DNA from: Pseudaminobacter soli (ex Li et al. 2025) | Lineage (GTDB): Bacteria; Pseudomonadota; Alphaproteobacteria; Rhizobiales; Rhizobiaceae | Length of the DNA: 64,000 nt | Reading direction: 5' to 3' | NCBI RefSeq assembly: GCF_003012705.1 | Contig: NZ_PXYL01000006.1 | Coordinates: 287,248-351,247 of the forward strand | In this document: in pieces, positions 36,817 through 44,849 of the stretch | Position numbering within the stretch: the stretch's first letter is position 1 | Layout: the number at the start of each line of letters is the position of its first letter | Position numbers and translations under genes: made by a program | Notes under the pieces: generated by a model | Seen by the model: only the letters and a program-made list of their open reading frames with translations | Database searches by the model: none | Told to the model about the DNA's origin: nothing

Positions 36817-37428
36817 TCACCGGGGTATTCGCCGCACCAATGTCTCGGGGCCGATCGGTGCCTCGTCGAGGTCCACCTCGATAAAGCCGTGCAGGATCAG
36901 TGACGCCATGCCGGCAACGGCACGTGTCTCTTGAAACGCCGCCAAGCATTCGGAGAACGGAAGCGATCCGTGCTCATCGAGACCGGCCAGTAGCCGAAGC
37001 CGATCCCCGAGAGGGGTGATGTGGTCCCCGTATCGGAGGAGGTCCTTGGCGTTGCGAAGTCGATAGCCGCTATAAACCTCCTCGTTCGCCAAGGGGTGAT
37101 AGCGACCGTTGTTAGCTTTTACCGCCGCTTCAACCGTCGGTGCATACGAGGCACCCCTCCGATCCGGGGCATCGACGAAAGTGCTGCCACCTTCGACGTT
37201 GAAGATTTCGAAATCGGGCACGTGCGGTTGCCCCGCGCAGTCAAACGCGGTCGGCATGCATTTCCAGGCGGTGATCGAAGGGTTCACGTCGAGCAGACAG
37301 GCCACGTCGCGCGCCGATTGAGAACGGTACCGACGGAGCCCGATACACTTGATGGCGGCTGAAGGATAAAAGGTCGACGCCAATTTTCTGCTGGCGCGAA
37401 GCGTCATCGCGCGCTGTGCGATACCCAT
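36817..37428 (-). CDS. TnsA-like endonuclease-fold protein, apparently degenerate
   Basis: A 203-aa protein. The N-terminal half resembles the TnsA endonuclease N-terminal domain: SARDVACLLDVNPSITAW, then a PDFEIF strand (residues 71-76) where TnsA has its central catalytic Asp. The upstream catalytic Glu appears replaced (SARD) and the QxK motif after the next strand reads FVDAPDRR, so nuclease activity is doubtful. The C-terminal half has the TnsA-like NEEVYSGYRLRNAKDLLRYG. Start 37428 has GAGGAAG just upstream; ATG 37449 is the alternative. It is the first gene of a two-gene operon with the AAA-M41 protease. No TnsB or TnsC homologue is present. Confidence 0.6.
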   Translation of the reverse strand: MGIAQRAMTLRASRKLASTFYPSAAIKCIGLRRYRSQSARDVACLLDVNPSITAWKCMPTAFDCAGQPHVPDFEIFNVEGGSTFVDAPDRRGASYAPTVEAAVKANNGRYHPLANEEVYSGYRLRNAKDLLRYGDHITPLGDRLRLLAGLDEHGSLPFSECLAAFQETRAVAGMASLILHGFIEVDLDEAPIGPETLVRRIPR

Positions 37429-37619
37429 AACTTCCTCACATACAAACATGTTGTCCGGTGCCGCGCGACGGCGGCGTTACCGATCAACGTATTCGTATGG
37501 AGTGCGTATGGTTCGTGCTCATGAGGCGAACAAAAACAGAACGTATAAATAGAGTCAAGGGGCGAATTTTGTCAGAAGGGGGCTTCCGGAAAACTCCTGC
37601 CAGAGGCCAACTAGCCGCC

Positions 37620-38864
37620 TCATCGTCCGCAGATGTGCCAATCCATCTGGTAGCCGTTTTCTCCTTCGCGGCCATAACACCAGCCCACCGCCTCAAGCTT
37701 GGCTCCGATTGCTTCGCGACGGTCACAGGCTTTCAAGGTTTCGTCAGAATCGCCTGGCCCACCCCGACAATCGCCATTCTGGTCCTGCCACTGTGAGACT
37801 ATCCGAATTGGATCATGGGCCTTTCGGTCCGTAGCCACGACATTTCCGGTTTCGGAGATGATCTTGCTTGTTGCCGGGTCCCAGACCAAGGTGAAGGTGG
37901 CCGCTCCAGAAGACGACTTCGCGCGCTTGGGGCTATCTGCGAACCATTCCACGAGCCCGCTGACGGTACACGTCGGGTCGCAGATTACCTGTTCAGAACC
38001 GTGCTTCACGCTGTAAGCACGCCTCGGCCACCGTTCAGCGAATGTCGCCTTTTCCTTGAGGACATCGTCTCGCGACACCTCCTTCCCGTAGAAATTCACT
38101 CTTTCGGCGTATGCCGAGTTCATGAAAGCCAGCGCCTGGGAATTCGGGCGCGACCACGCGTCGTGATAGGCGGCGACGAACCGCAAGGCCCGAATAATGC
38201 TCGAGGTGTCAACTTTAACTGTTGGCACCTGCCTGATCGGTGCAGCGACATTAGGCGCGGTGGAGACGCTCTGGTTGCTCGCTGGTGCGGAAGTTGTCAC
38301 ACCAAACTGCGCCATTTCGCCGGCCGTCAGGTACCGTATGTCCGAACTGGGGGTCGAAAGGCTCAACTGTAGCAGCTTCGGATCAACCCCCATCTCGATG
38401 AGGTAGGTCATGATATCCGCTGTTAGCGCTTGTACGGCAGCCACAGCCTCGTGGCCCGTAACCGGAGCGTCATCAGAGAACGAGGATTGGTGGACGCCGA
38501 TCGAACCAGGTTCCGCTGTCCGGCGGACACCGCCGACGAAAACGAGCGCGCAAGCCGAGGCGCATTCCGCCGCACGCAACTGGATCGTCTCAAGTCCCAG
38601 CCTCCGGATCGCACGGCCAAAGGCCATGGCCGCGTGAACGTTGCCACCGTTGCTGTCGAAAGTAACAACATGCGCGCCCGATGCCACGACTTCTGCTGCC
38701 AGCGCTTCCGGCTTGTCCGTGAACTCAAACTGACCCCGAATTACAAGGATGGTTTGCGATCCGGCCTCTGATAGCCTGTCAATGGTGACCGCGGCCTGGG
38801 CGGCAGAAATCGACGCCCAAAGACCCAGAAATATACTCGACCATGCCGAACAGAAGCGCACCAC
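37620..38864 (-). CDS. Secreted ClpP-fold protein with C-terminal cysteine domain
   Basis: About 414 aa. A signal peptide (VRFCSAWSSIFLGLWASISAAQA) leads into a ClpP/crotonase-like domain: VTFDSNGGNVHAAMAFGRAIR, then CASACALVFVGG with the probable nucleophile serine and GSIGVHQSSF with a possible catalytic His. The C-terminal region (about 270-414) includes CRGGPGDSDETLKACDRR and a GWCYGRE motif often seen at the end of secreted rhizobial proteins. GTG 38864, with GGGGA upstream, gives a normal signal peptide; GTG 38885 is an alternative. It stands alone between the TnsA-like gene and the hydrolase gene. Substrate unknown. Confidence 0.75.
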   Translation of the reverse strand: MVRFCSAWSSIFLGLWASISAAQAAVTIDRLSEAGSQTILVIRGQFEFTDKPEALAAEVVASGAHVVTFDSNGGNVHAAMAFGRAIRRLGLETIQLRAAECASACALVFVGGVRRTAEPGSIGVHQSSFSDDAPVTGHEAVAAVQALTADIMTYLIEMGVDPKLLQLSLSTPSSDIRYLTAGEMAQFGVTTSAPASNQSVSTAPNVAAPIRQVPTVKVDTSSIIRALRFVAAYHDAWSRPNSQALAFMNSAYAERVNFYGKEVSRDDVLKEKATFAERWPRRAYSVKHGSEQVICDPTCTVSGLVEWFADSPKRAKSSSGAATFTLVWDPATSKIISETGNVVATDRKAHDPIRIVSQWQDQNGDCRGGPGDSDETLKACDRREAIGAKLEAVGWCYGREGENGYQMDWHICGR

Positions 38865-39014
38865 ATGTCCCCAATTGAGGTCCACCTTGGTGAAGCATAT
38901 CCAACCTCAGGACAACCGCAATCATTCACCGCCAACAGTGATGGGAATAACCGAAATGTGGAATCCAAGCAGATATCGATGTCGAAATCGGTCGGCTTTG
39001 TGGATGGTGCGCCG

Positions 39015-39833
39015 TTAGCTCTGGCTGAACTGCTTGAGGACGGCCGCCACTATCGCTTCGGGCCGATCTTCCTGAACCAGATGCCCTGAATCAGATATTG
39101 GGATGCAAGCACCATCAGAGATCGATGCGGCCAGGGCCACTCCTTTCTCATATGGTATCCATTCGTCGTTCTGTCCCCAAAGGACGGTTACGGGGCATTC
39201 CATCCGTTCGTATCGCCCCTCGACCTCATCGGTATATTTCTGATCCATCTGCCCGATCTGACGGTAGAATGCAGGCTGGCCGACCGGGCCGAGCCACGGC
39301 GCGCAGTAAATGTCCATGGCCTGCTCGGGCAAGGGATTGTGTGCCGCCGTTTGCAAGTAGGCCCGCAACAGCGCCCGGTGCATGTAATCCGGCATCCCAG
39401 AAAAGGCCGGTTCATACTTGCGCACATGCTGGACCAAAGGGGACCCCCAAGGGGCGAGGGCAACAGCGTCGAAGATTGTCAGGGAACCATAGCGCAGGCC
39501 GTTCAGGTAATAGGCACGTAGCGCTGTGGCCCCACCGAAGTCGTGCGCCAGCACGTCCGGGCGTTCGAGGCCCCATTCCGCGAACAGGGCAGCCAGAACC
39601 TTGTTCTGCACGGCCAGAGACACGTCCTGACCGTCACGCATCTCGGACAGCCCGTAGCCGACCAGATCGAAGTAGTAGATGGTCCTGCGGTCCTCGAGTT
39701 GTGGCACGATCCTGCGCCAGACCTGCGACGAAAAAGGCGTTCCATGAATTGCGACCAGTGGCGGCCCGCCCCCGGCCTTGCCCCAACGGACAGCATTGCC
39801 TTCAATGATCGTGGTATTTGGCAGGTCCAACAT
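39015..39833 (-). CDS. Alpha/beta hydrolase with aspartate nucleophile (dehalogenase/epoxide hydrolase-like)
   Basis: A 272-aa alpha/beta hydrolase. The oxyanion motif is HGTPFSS, the nucleophile elbow AHDFGGATA carries Asp instead of Ser, as in haloalkane and fluoroacetate dehalogenases and epoxide hydrolases, the acid is probably in WGQNDEWIP, and the catalytic His in DSGHLVQED. Substrate cannot be read. It is divergent from an ArsR-type regulator with a dyad operator between them, so expression is probably controlled by that regulator. Confidence 0.85.
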   Translation of the reverse strand: MLDLPNTTIIEGNAVRWGKAGGGPPLVAIHGTPFSSQVWRRIVPQLEDRRTIYYFDLVGYGLSEMRDGQDVSLAVQNKVLAALFAEWGLERPDVLAHDFGGATALRAYYLNGLRYGSLTIFDAVALAPWGSPLVQHVRKYEPAFSGMPDYMHRALLRAYLQTAAHNPLPEQAMDIYCAPWLGPVGQPAFYRQIGQMDQKYTDEVEGRYERMECPVTVLWGQNDEWIPYEKGVALAASISDGACIPISDSGHLVQEDRPEAIVAAVLKQFSQS

Positions 39834-39843
39834 AGCGAGGGCT

Positions 39844-39873
39844 CATATTGCAACTTAGCTAAATGACAATATG
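39844..39873. promoter_or_regulatory. Nested dyad operator between hydrolase and ArsR-type regulator
   Basis: CATATTG (39844-39850) and CAATATG (39867-39873) are exact reverse complements, and the centre is the perfect palindrome TTAGCTAA (39855-39862); both share the same axis at 39858.5. AT-rich 30-bp dyads of this kind are typical ArsR/SmtB binding sites. It is 11 bp from the hydrolase start. Confidence 0.65.
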
Positions 39874-39882
39874 ATGAGGGCC

Positions 39883-40197
39883 ATGGACAGATCAACACAA
39901 ATCAAGGCCATGGCGAGCGAGCAGCGTCTGACGATCCTTCGGCTGCTGGCGGAACCGCAAAGGCACTTCGGCCACCAGTGGTCAGCCGATCCGGTCGAGT
40001 TCGGTGTTTGCATGACATTGATTGCCGAGGCTTTGGCCGTCGCACAACCTACGGCCAGCAGGCATCTGGAAATTCTCAAACAAACAGGCTTCATCACAGT
40101 GCGGAAGCACCTGAAATGGTCGTATTGCAAACGGGATGAAGCTGCGATCAGGGATTACCTAAACTGGCTGGGCACGGAGCTTTCCTCAAGGGCATAG
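39883..40197 (+). CDS. ArsR/SmtB-type winged-helix regulator
   Basis: About 104 aa. Helix-turn-helix region: MASEQRLTILRLLAEP, CMTLIAEALAVAQPTASRHLEILKQTGFI, then the wing VRKHLKWSYCKRDEAAI. There is no clear cysteine metal site, so it may sense an organic ligand. The start is taken at 39883, after the operator; 39871 and 39910 are alternatives. It is divergent from the hydrolase gene, its likely target. Confidence 0.82.
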   Translation: MDRSTQIKAMASEQRLTILRLLAEPQRHFGHQWSADPVEFGVCMTLIAEALAVAQPTASRHLEILKQTGFITVRKHLKWSYCKRDEAAIRDYLNWLGTELSSRA

Positions 40198-40350
40198 GTC
40201 GCTTTGAGCTTCTTTGCGACTGTCGCGGAAAGCCTAAAACCTGCTACGCAGCGGGTTTCTGGACTTTTGCATTGGGTGCCGTGCAATAGCCTGCGATTCA
40301 ATTGATGAAGAACTCTGGAATTTCGCAGCGAACCGAACGGGAGGTAGATT

Positions 40351-40824
40351 ATGGCCCTTACCCAAGAACAATTTTTCCAGGCGGTAGCCTCCCGCCAAAT
40401 ACCCCGAGTGAGAGTTGCAGGCATCGTTGTGAACGACGAAAAAGTGCTCGTTCAGAAGCCTACTGACGATCCGTCTTCATGTTACGCCTTTATCGGTGGG
40501 GAATATGAAGTGGGCGATACCTTTGAGACCCGGCTTCGGAAAGAGTTTGAGGAAGAGACCAATGCCCGCATTGTGGCCGCTCAATATCTTTTCTGCGTCG
40601 AGAACTATTTCCGCTATCAAGCCCAAGTCGTTCAGCAGGCGGAGCACTTTTTCTTGGTGTCGCTGGATCGGCATGACGTAGTTAGTAATGAAGCCCATCT
40701 GACACAGCATTGGTTGCCGCTAGTTGATTTACGAAATGTTGATCTCCGTCCCTTCGTCGTGCGGGACGCCGTGGCTTCGGGCAGTTATCTGACCGACAGG
40801 CATCTGATCCAACTGCCGGACTAG
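40351..40824 (+). CDS. NUDIX hydrolase with variant Nudix box
   Basis: A 157-aa NUDIX-fold protein. The box starts at G50 and runs to about residue 72, but the canonical glutamate, arginine and second glycine are replaced (D56, K64, N71) while the EE pair (68-69) is kept. It is predicted to hydrolyse a nucleoside diphosphate derivative; activity may be altered. GGGAGG lies before the ATG. It is a single gene, 153 bp after the ArsR-type regulator. Confidence 0.8.
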   Translation: MALTQEQFFQAVASRQIPRVRVAGIVVNDEKVLVQKPTDDPSSCYAFIGGEYEVGDTFETRLRKEFEEETNARIVAAQYLFCVENYFRYQAQVVQQAEHFFLVSLDRHDVVSNEAHLTQHWLPLVDLRNVDLRPFVVRDAVASGSYLTDRHLIQLPD

Positions 40825-41163
40825 TTTTCGCAGATATACTAACATCTGCGACAAACAGGCTGCCCCGAAAGCCAAATGAATTTATGTTGCAAAGGTTAGA
40901 TGCAAAAGGTCTATTTTGCGACGGATATTTGCGACAGATGCGGTGTTACTATCGACCAACTTTGATAAGCGTCCTATAGGAAGCCGCTGATAACGCTAAT
41001 TGGCGTGGCAAGTCGACGGCTGTACTCTCGACGAGGTGCCACAAAACCGACAAACCCAAAAATTATTGTTTAGTCGTAAGCATTCTTCAGGTGAAGAACA
41101 TCCCCGAGCGGACGAACATTTTGATTTGATTCCGAAAATTTATACGGGAGGGCAGTTGAGAAG
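40825..41163. repeat. Gap with hairpin and tandem short repeats
   Basis: CGCAGAT (40829-40835) and ATCTGCG (40844-40850) form a 7-bp stem just after the NUDIX gene. Two adjacent 13-base units, TTTGCGACGGATA (40915-40927) and TTTGCGACAGATG (40928-40940), differ at two positions, and TGCGACA occurs again at 40847. The cluster resembles repeated transposon or recombinase binding sites. No gene was seen in this gap. Confidence 0.45.
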
Positions 41164-41600
41164 ATGGCCGGCCTGATGCGCAATATGCTGGGTGGCGCTT
41201 GCTTGTTGTCGTTTGTGTTTCCTGCTTACGCGCAGCATTTCGCGTGTTCAGCCGAAAATGTCACGGACTCTCGATTGGTCAACAGCGAATGGAAACTGGT
41301 GGGTTCCAATGCCGCGGACGGCAAATACACCATCGTTCGGTCTCCTGAAGACAGCGGGCATTCTAACTATCCGTACGTGGTGAGGAAGGCGGGAACAACG
41401 TCGGCATTCCTAGATTGCCGACCAATAACCGTCCAACGAAGCCGCTGGAAATCGTATGTGGGGGGCTTGGAAGCGCCTTCACGTTCAGGGAGTCGTCCAT
41501 GCAGTTTCAGGAATATCGTGGAATTGGCTATGTTGATGGCGACGAAAAATCCGACAACACTCTCAGCGTTATCACAGGCAAATGCGTAGAGGTTAACTGA
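41164..41600 (+). pseudogene. Small secreted protein gene interrupted by a frameshift
   Basis: The frame from ATG 41164 encodes a signal peptide (MLGGACLLSFVFPAYAQ) and a mature part up to about FLDCR near 41420. From 41415 the next frame continues with strongly protein-like sequence, IVCGGLGSAFTFRESS and GIGYVDGDEKSDNTLSV, ending GKCVEVN at 41600. In the first frame the remainder is low-quality and lacks these features. A one-base indel near 41415-41425 would restore a single protein of about 145 aa. It is either a real frameshift mutation or a sequencing error. Confidence 0.65.
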
Positions 41601-41645
41601 CCCGCTCATGGCTATTTCGACGAGTCGAATTACCAAGGAGGCTCA

Positions 41646-42377
41646 ATGCTAGTTGCCCAGCTAAGCGATGTTCACGCGCGGACCGACAACAATAATGTCG
41701 ACGATCTTGGACGAGCCATCGATTGGCTGCGACAGATCGGGCCTGACATTGCTGTGGTCTCGGGCGATCTGGTCGAGGATGGCTGGGAGGATGGCTACCG
41801 CGAGATCGACCGCATCACACGCCGCCTCGCTTGCCCGTGTTTTTTACTCCCTGGCAATTCCGATCAGCGCGCACTGATGCGGGCAGCTTTCAATCATGTG
41901 AACTACTGGACAGGTCCTGATGCTATGCATTTCGCCGTTCCTGCAGGCGATTTTCTGATCGTGGGCCTCGATGTTACGATCGATGGTGACCATCACGGTG
42001 ACGCTCGACCGCATTTGTCTTGGCTGGAGAAGACGCTTCTGGAGGCGGCGCATCGACGCGCGCTGCTGTTCACGCATCAGCACGTATTCCCCAGCGGGAT
42101 TGAGCCTCTAGACGAATCCGCGTGTCGTGGTACGCATGACCTCGCTTCCATGCTTGACCGATCACCGGTCAAGCCATTGGCGATCTCCAGCGGTTATGTC
42201 CACCGCCCGATGGCGAGCATGCTTGGCACCACGCCGGCTTACATCTGCGGATCAATCTGTCATCAAAATCCATTATTGCTTGCGACTGATCGCGAGCCCA
42301 TGACGACAGATGCAAAATCGATACTTGTCTTTGATGTCGGTATCGCCGGCGTTGTCGCCCACTATGTGGCGCTATAG
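41646..42377 (+). CDS. Metallophosphoesterase, CpdA-like
   Basis: A 243-aa cytoplasmic calcineurin-like phosphoesterase. The metal motifs are QLSDVHA (residues 5-11), VVSGDLVEDG, LPGNSDQRA (Ser in place of the usual His in GNHD) and FTHQHVF. It resembles 3',5'-cAMP phosphodiesterase CpdA and related class III enzymes. The Ser in the third motif is unusual and may affect the active site. It lies 45 bp after the frameshifted gene on the same strand, with AAGGAGG eight bases before the ATG. Confidence 0.82.
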   Translation: MLVAQLSDVHARTDNNNVDDLGRAIDWLRQIGPDIAVVSGDLVEDGWEDGYREIDRITRRLACPCFLLPGNSDQRALMRAAFNHVNYWTGPDAMHFAVPAGDFLIVGLDVTIDGDHHGDARPHLSWLEKTLLEAAHRRALLFTHQHVFPSGIEPLDESACRGTHDLASMLDRSPVKPLAISSGYVHRPMASMLGTTPAYICGSICHQNPLLLATDREPMTTDAKSILVFDVGIAGVVAHYVAL

Positions 42378-42440
42378 TCCGGTTGTTGGTCAGCGGTATT
42401 GCAGCTGCTTTCGGGCAAGCGACCGGTTTAAAAAGGCGAC

Positions 42441-43163
42441 CTACACGGTAAAACGCAAATCGTAGCCGGTCGGGCTTATGCGCTCGGTCACGTTGAGGAC
42501 GGTCCATGACGCGGCGGATGCGGCCCAATCGACCATCTCCTTCTTGCCCTGCACACGCCCCGACACAGCAAGGGCCGTCTGTCGTGCGACTGCGTAACCG
42601 GCGATCTGCGCTGCAGAGCAGTTTGCCAACCCATATCCGTCAGCAAGCACAGATAGGCGTCTCACCTGCTCGTCACCGGTATAGTCGGGATTGCCAAGGT
42701 CGAGCCAGGTGAAGGCTGAATAACCCAAATCCCATAGGCGGAGACCGGGAGCGATCGTGTCGAAGTCGACCATCCCATAGGGCACACCATCACAAAATAC
42801 AGCGTTTGTCGGTGCCCAGTCGTTGTGGCACATCACTTCGGCATTGCGCTCGCGGACCTCGGTAAAGTTCGCCGTTGCATCATGGAACCGCCTTAGCAGT
42901 GCCCCAGCGGCAGCAAGCTGAAAATCGGCAAAATGACCCAGATCGCTTGGAACGTCGCCGGGCAGGTAGGTCATAATCTCACGGTTCTGCTCATCGATAC
43001 CAAGGAGCCGTGGCGAGCCGTCAAAGCCCTGTTCTTCCAGGTGTGTCAGCAAGCCGTGAGCGCAGGTAGGGTCGCCTCGGATTGGACGGCGGACCGTGTC
43101 GCCTAAACGAACAACGCCAGACGTGATACGACCGCCCGCCAACGAAATTTCCTCTTCGCTCAT
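42441..43163 (-). CDS. APH-family phosphotransferase
   Basis: A 240-aa protein of the aminoglycoside phosphotransferase/choline kinase-like fold. The catalytic loop is CHNDWAPTN (H113, D115, N120) and the metal-binding segment is MVDFDTI (D133, D135). The substrate is unknown: members of the family act on antibiotics, choline, homoserine or other small molecules. It converges with the phosphoesterase gene and stands alone on the minus strand. The gap 43164-43417 to its right has no gene. Confidence 0.85.
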   Translation of the reverse strand: MSEEEISLAGGRITSGVVRLGDTVRRPIRGDPTCAHGLLTHLEEQGFDGSPRLLGIDEQNREIMTYLPGDVPSDLGHFADFQLAAAGALLRRFHDATANFTEVRERNAEVMCHNDWAPTNAVFCDGVPYGMVDFDTIAPGLRLWDLGYSAFTWLDLGNPDYTGDEQVRRLSVLADGYGLANCSAAQIAGYAVARQTALAVSGRVQGKKEMVDWAASAASWTVLNVTERISPTGYDLRFTV

Positions 43164-43417
43164 AAGGGGAGGCTATCTCGTTTCTACACTATGGGGAACG
43201 ACCGCGAGGGGTGGAAATGAGAGGTTTGGAACTCCCGTCGCGTTTCACAGCGGCAGCAAGGCCCGCAGCGGTGCCCACAAGATCGAGGCGGACAGACGGT
43301 GCGCCAACACATTGGCAAAAGCAACCTGTCTCAACCTTCACTCCCGCATTACGTAGCAAAGTCCACCAAAGCGGCGGGAAGTCATCTCGGCAGTCCCAAA
43401 CGAACCGCAATCCTCTG

Positions 43418-43834
43418 CTACCGGGCGTACATTTCCTCTGCCCACTTGGCGAACTCTTCCAATCTCTCGAGAGCCCTCTGGGCATCGGCGTGAGTCTTCA
43501 CCCTCGAACCGTATTGAACTTCGTCCTTCTGTTCCAGAAGAGCCTTAAGATTCGATTCCTGCTTCGACGGCAGGTCCTTTCCCAGCGCGGCGCGAAGCAG
43601 CTTCACCACAGCTTGGTGGTCTTCTTGGTTAATCGCGCCCTTGTATTTGGCGGTGAGCACGTCCGCATAAGCTATGACGCAGTTGATAACCGTCGACATC
43701 GTGGGGTTTCCGATGTCTCCCAGATCGGCCACGGTAATGCTATTGCGTGCGTTCTTGAGGAAGCCTCGAGCGAGCACAAGCCGCGCGGAGGCATAGGCGG
43801 CGTCCTTCTTCTTCGTCGAACCCGTTCTAACCAT
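43418..43834 (-). CDS. HEPN domain protein (probable toxin of MNT-HEPN pair)
   Basis: A 138-aa all-helical protein with the HEPN layout: KDAAYASARLVLARGFLKNA, a middle TVINCVIAYADVLTAKYKGA, and the closing VQYGSRVKTHADAQRALERL. The catalytic R-x4-6-H of HEPN RNases is not canonical here (R-V-K-T-H is R-x3-H). The start at 43834 has GGAG ten bases upstream and overlaps the end of the nucleotidyltransferase gene by eight bases, showing coupling. In known MntA-HepT pairs the nucleotidyltransferase AMPylates and neutralises the HEPN toxin; here this is inferred from arrangement. Confidence 0.72.
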   Translation of the reverse strand: MVRTGSTKKKDAAYASARLVLARGFLKNARNSITVADLGDIGNPTMSTVINCVIAYADVLTAKYKGAINQEDHQAVVKLLRAALGKDLPSKQESNLKALLEQKDEVQYGSRVKTHADAQRALERLEEFAKWAEEMYAR

Positions 43835-44489
43835 GTACGTTGCTCCCTCCATGGTTGGGCACGTTTTCGGGCCTATCACCTACAAGGACTACGGCATCCT
43901 GTATAGTGGTCGACCACCAAGGATCGGCCTGCTGGGCGAGCTGCGCCACATCCTCCAAGTCAAGCCCGACGACGTTCGGAAGAAAGCCGAGTCTTGTGGC
44001 CGGTTCCCGCAGGTTTTCCCTGACCGTCTCCACTACGCCCAACAGATTTTCCTTGTCCGCAATTAGGCCGATGTCGAGATCGCTTTCTAGCCCATCTTCC
44101 TTCCTGGCAACGCTTCCATAAATCCAAAGGCTTTTGAGCAGCGAACGCCGATCTCCAGCGCTGTTTCGAACTGTGTCGATGATCTCGGTAAATCTGTTCT
44201 TCTCGGCATCGTAGAGGGCCGCAATCTGCGGAGCCAGAAAGTGCGTTTCATTGAAGCGGTGGAGTTTCGTTGCCCGGGAGCCCTCGCTCACTACGATACC
44301 CGATTGTTCCAGTGAGATAATTCCCAGTCTGACACTGCTTTTGGATAGTCCAGACCTGTTCTGGATGTCGGAGTTAGACAGAGCCGCACCATGCCGGACG
44401 AGTTCGCGCAGGACGGCGACGTTGGAATCCACGCCAAAGATATCCGTCAGCGGATTGCGGATCGCGCTTTGCCGCCTTGATCTTGCCAT
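43827..44489 (-). CDS. Winged-helix plus nucleotidyltransferase (MNT) protein, probable antitoxin
   Basis: A 220-aa fusion. Residues 20-80 form a winged helix (VLRELVRHGAALSNSDIQ, SKSSVRLGIISLEQSGIV), and residues 118-200 a minimal nucleotidyltransferase with GSVARKEDGLESDLDIG: GS at 125-126 and the metal-binding D137 and D139. AAGGAGG lies before ATG 44489; three direct repeats lie just upstream, so the winged helix probably autoregulates the operon. It is the first gene of the pair with the HEPN protein. Confidence 0.82.
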   Translation of the reverse strand: MARSRRQSAIRNPLTDIFGVDSNVAVLRELVRHGAALSNSDIQNRSGLSKSSVRLGIISLEQSGIVVSEGSRATKLHRFNETHFLAPQIAALYDAEKNRFTEIIDTVRNSAGDRRSLLKSLWIYGSVARKEDGLESDLDIGLIADKENLLGVVETVRENLREPATRLGFLPNVVGLDLEDVAQLAQQADPWWSTTIQDAVVLVGDRPENVPNHGGSNVHG

Positions 44490-44505
44490 GAGGCCTCCTT
44501 GCTGA

Positions 44506-44556
44506 TCCGATATCAAGTCAAGTGGTTCGATATTAACTCATTCGATCCGATATTAA
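44506..44556. promoter_or_regulatory. Three direct repeats upstream of the MNT-HEPN operon
   Basis: TCCGATATCAA (44506-44516), TTCGATATTAA (44527-44537) and TCCGATATTAA (44546-44556) are near-identical 11-mers spaced 21 and 19 bases apart, all in one orientation, beginning 17 bp upstream of the MNT start codon. About two helical turns between copies suggests cooperative binding of the winged-helix domain on one DNA face. Confidence 0.65.
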
Positions 44557-44849
44557 ACCCTACCGTGGGTATTTAGAAGGGTTCATACGTAGACGTTGCA
44601 GTCGATGAGAGCGGTCGGATCGGGCATCGGTAATTTCGCCCTGGCATCGACGGGGTGTCGGCGGACGATGCCAGCAACGACACCCCGAATTCAGTGCTCT
44701 CCGTCACCAAGATTGGCGTTTTTCTTCTGAGCGTGTCGTTCTCTCTGGCTGCCTCTTTAGTTCCAGTTGGAACCAACGGCTACGAAGCTTGTTGCATTGC
44801 TGGATGAGTTCGTTAAACCCGGATCGGGGGTGAAGTAACGGAGAAAACA

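Noticed and set aside
44741..44756. Possible second attachment site resembling the tRNA-Thr 3' end
   Set aside because: TCTCTCTGGCTGCC matches only about a dozen bases with a mismatch in the acceptor part and no CCA; chance similarity is likely.
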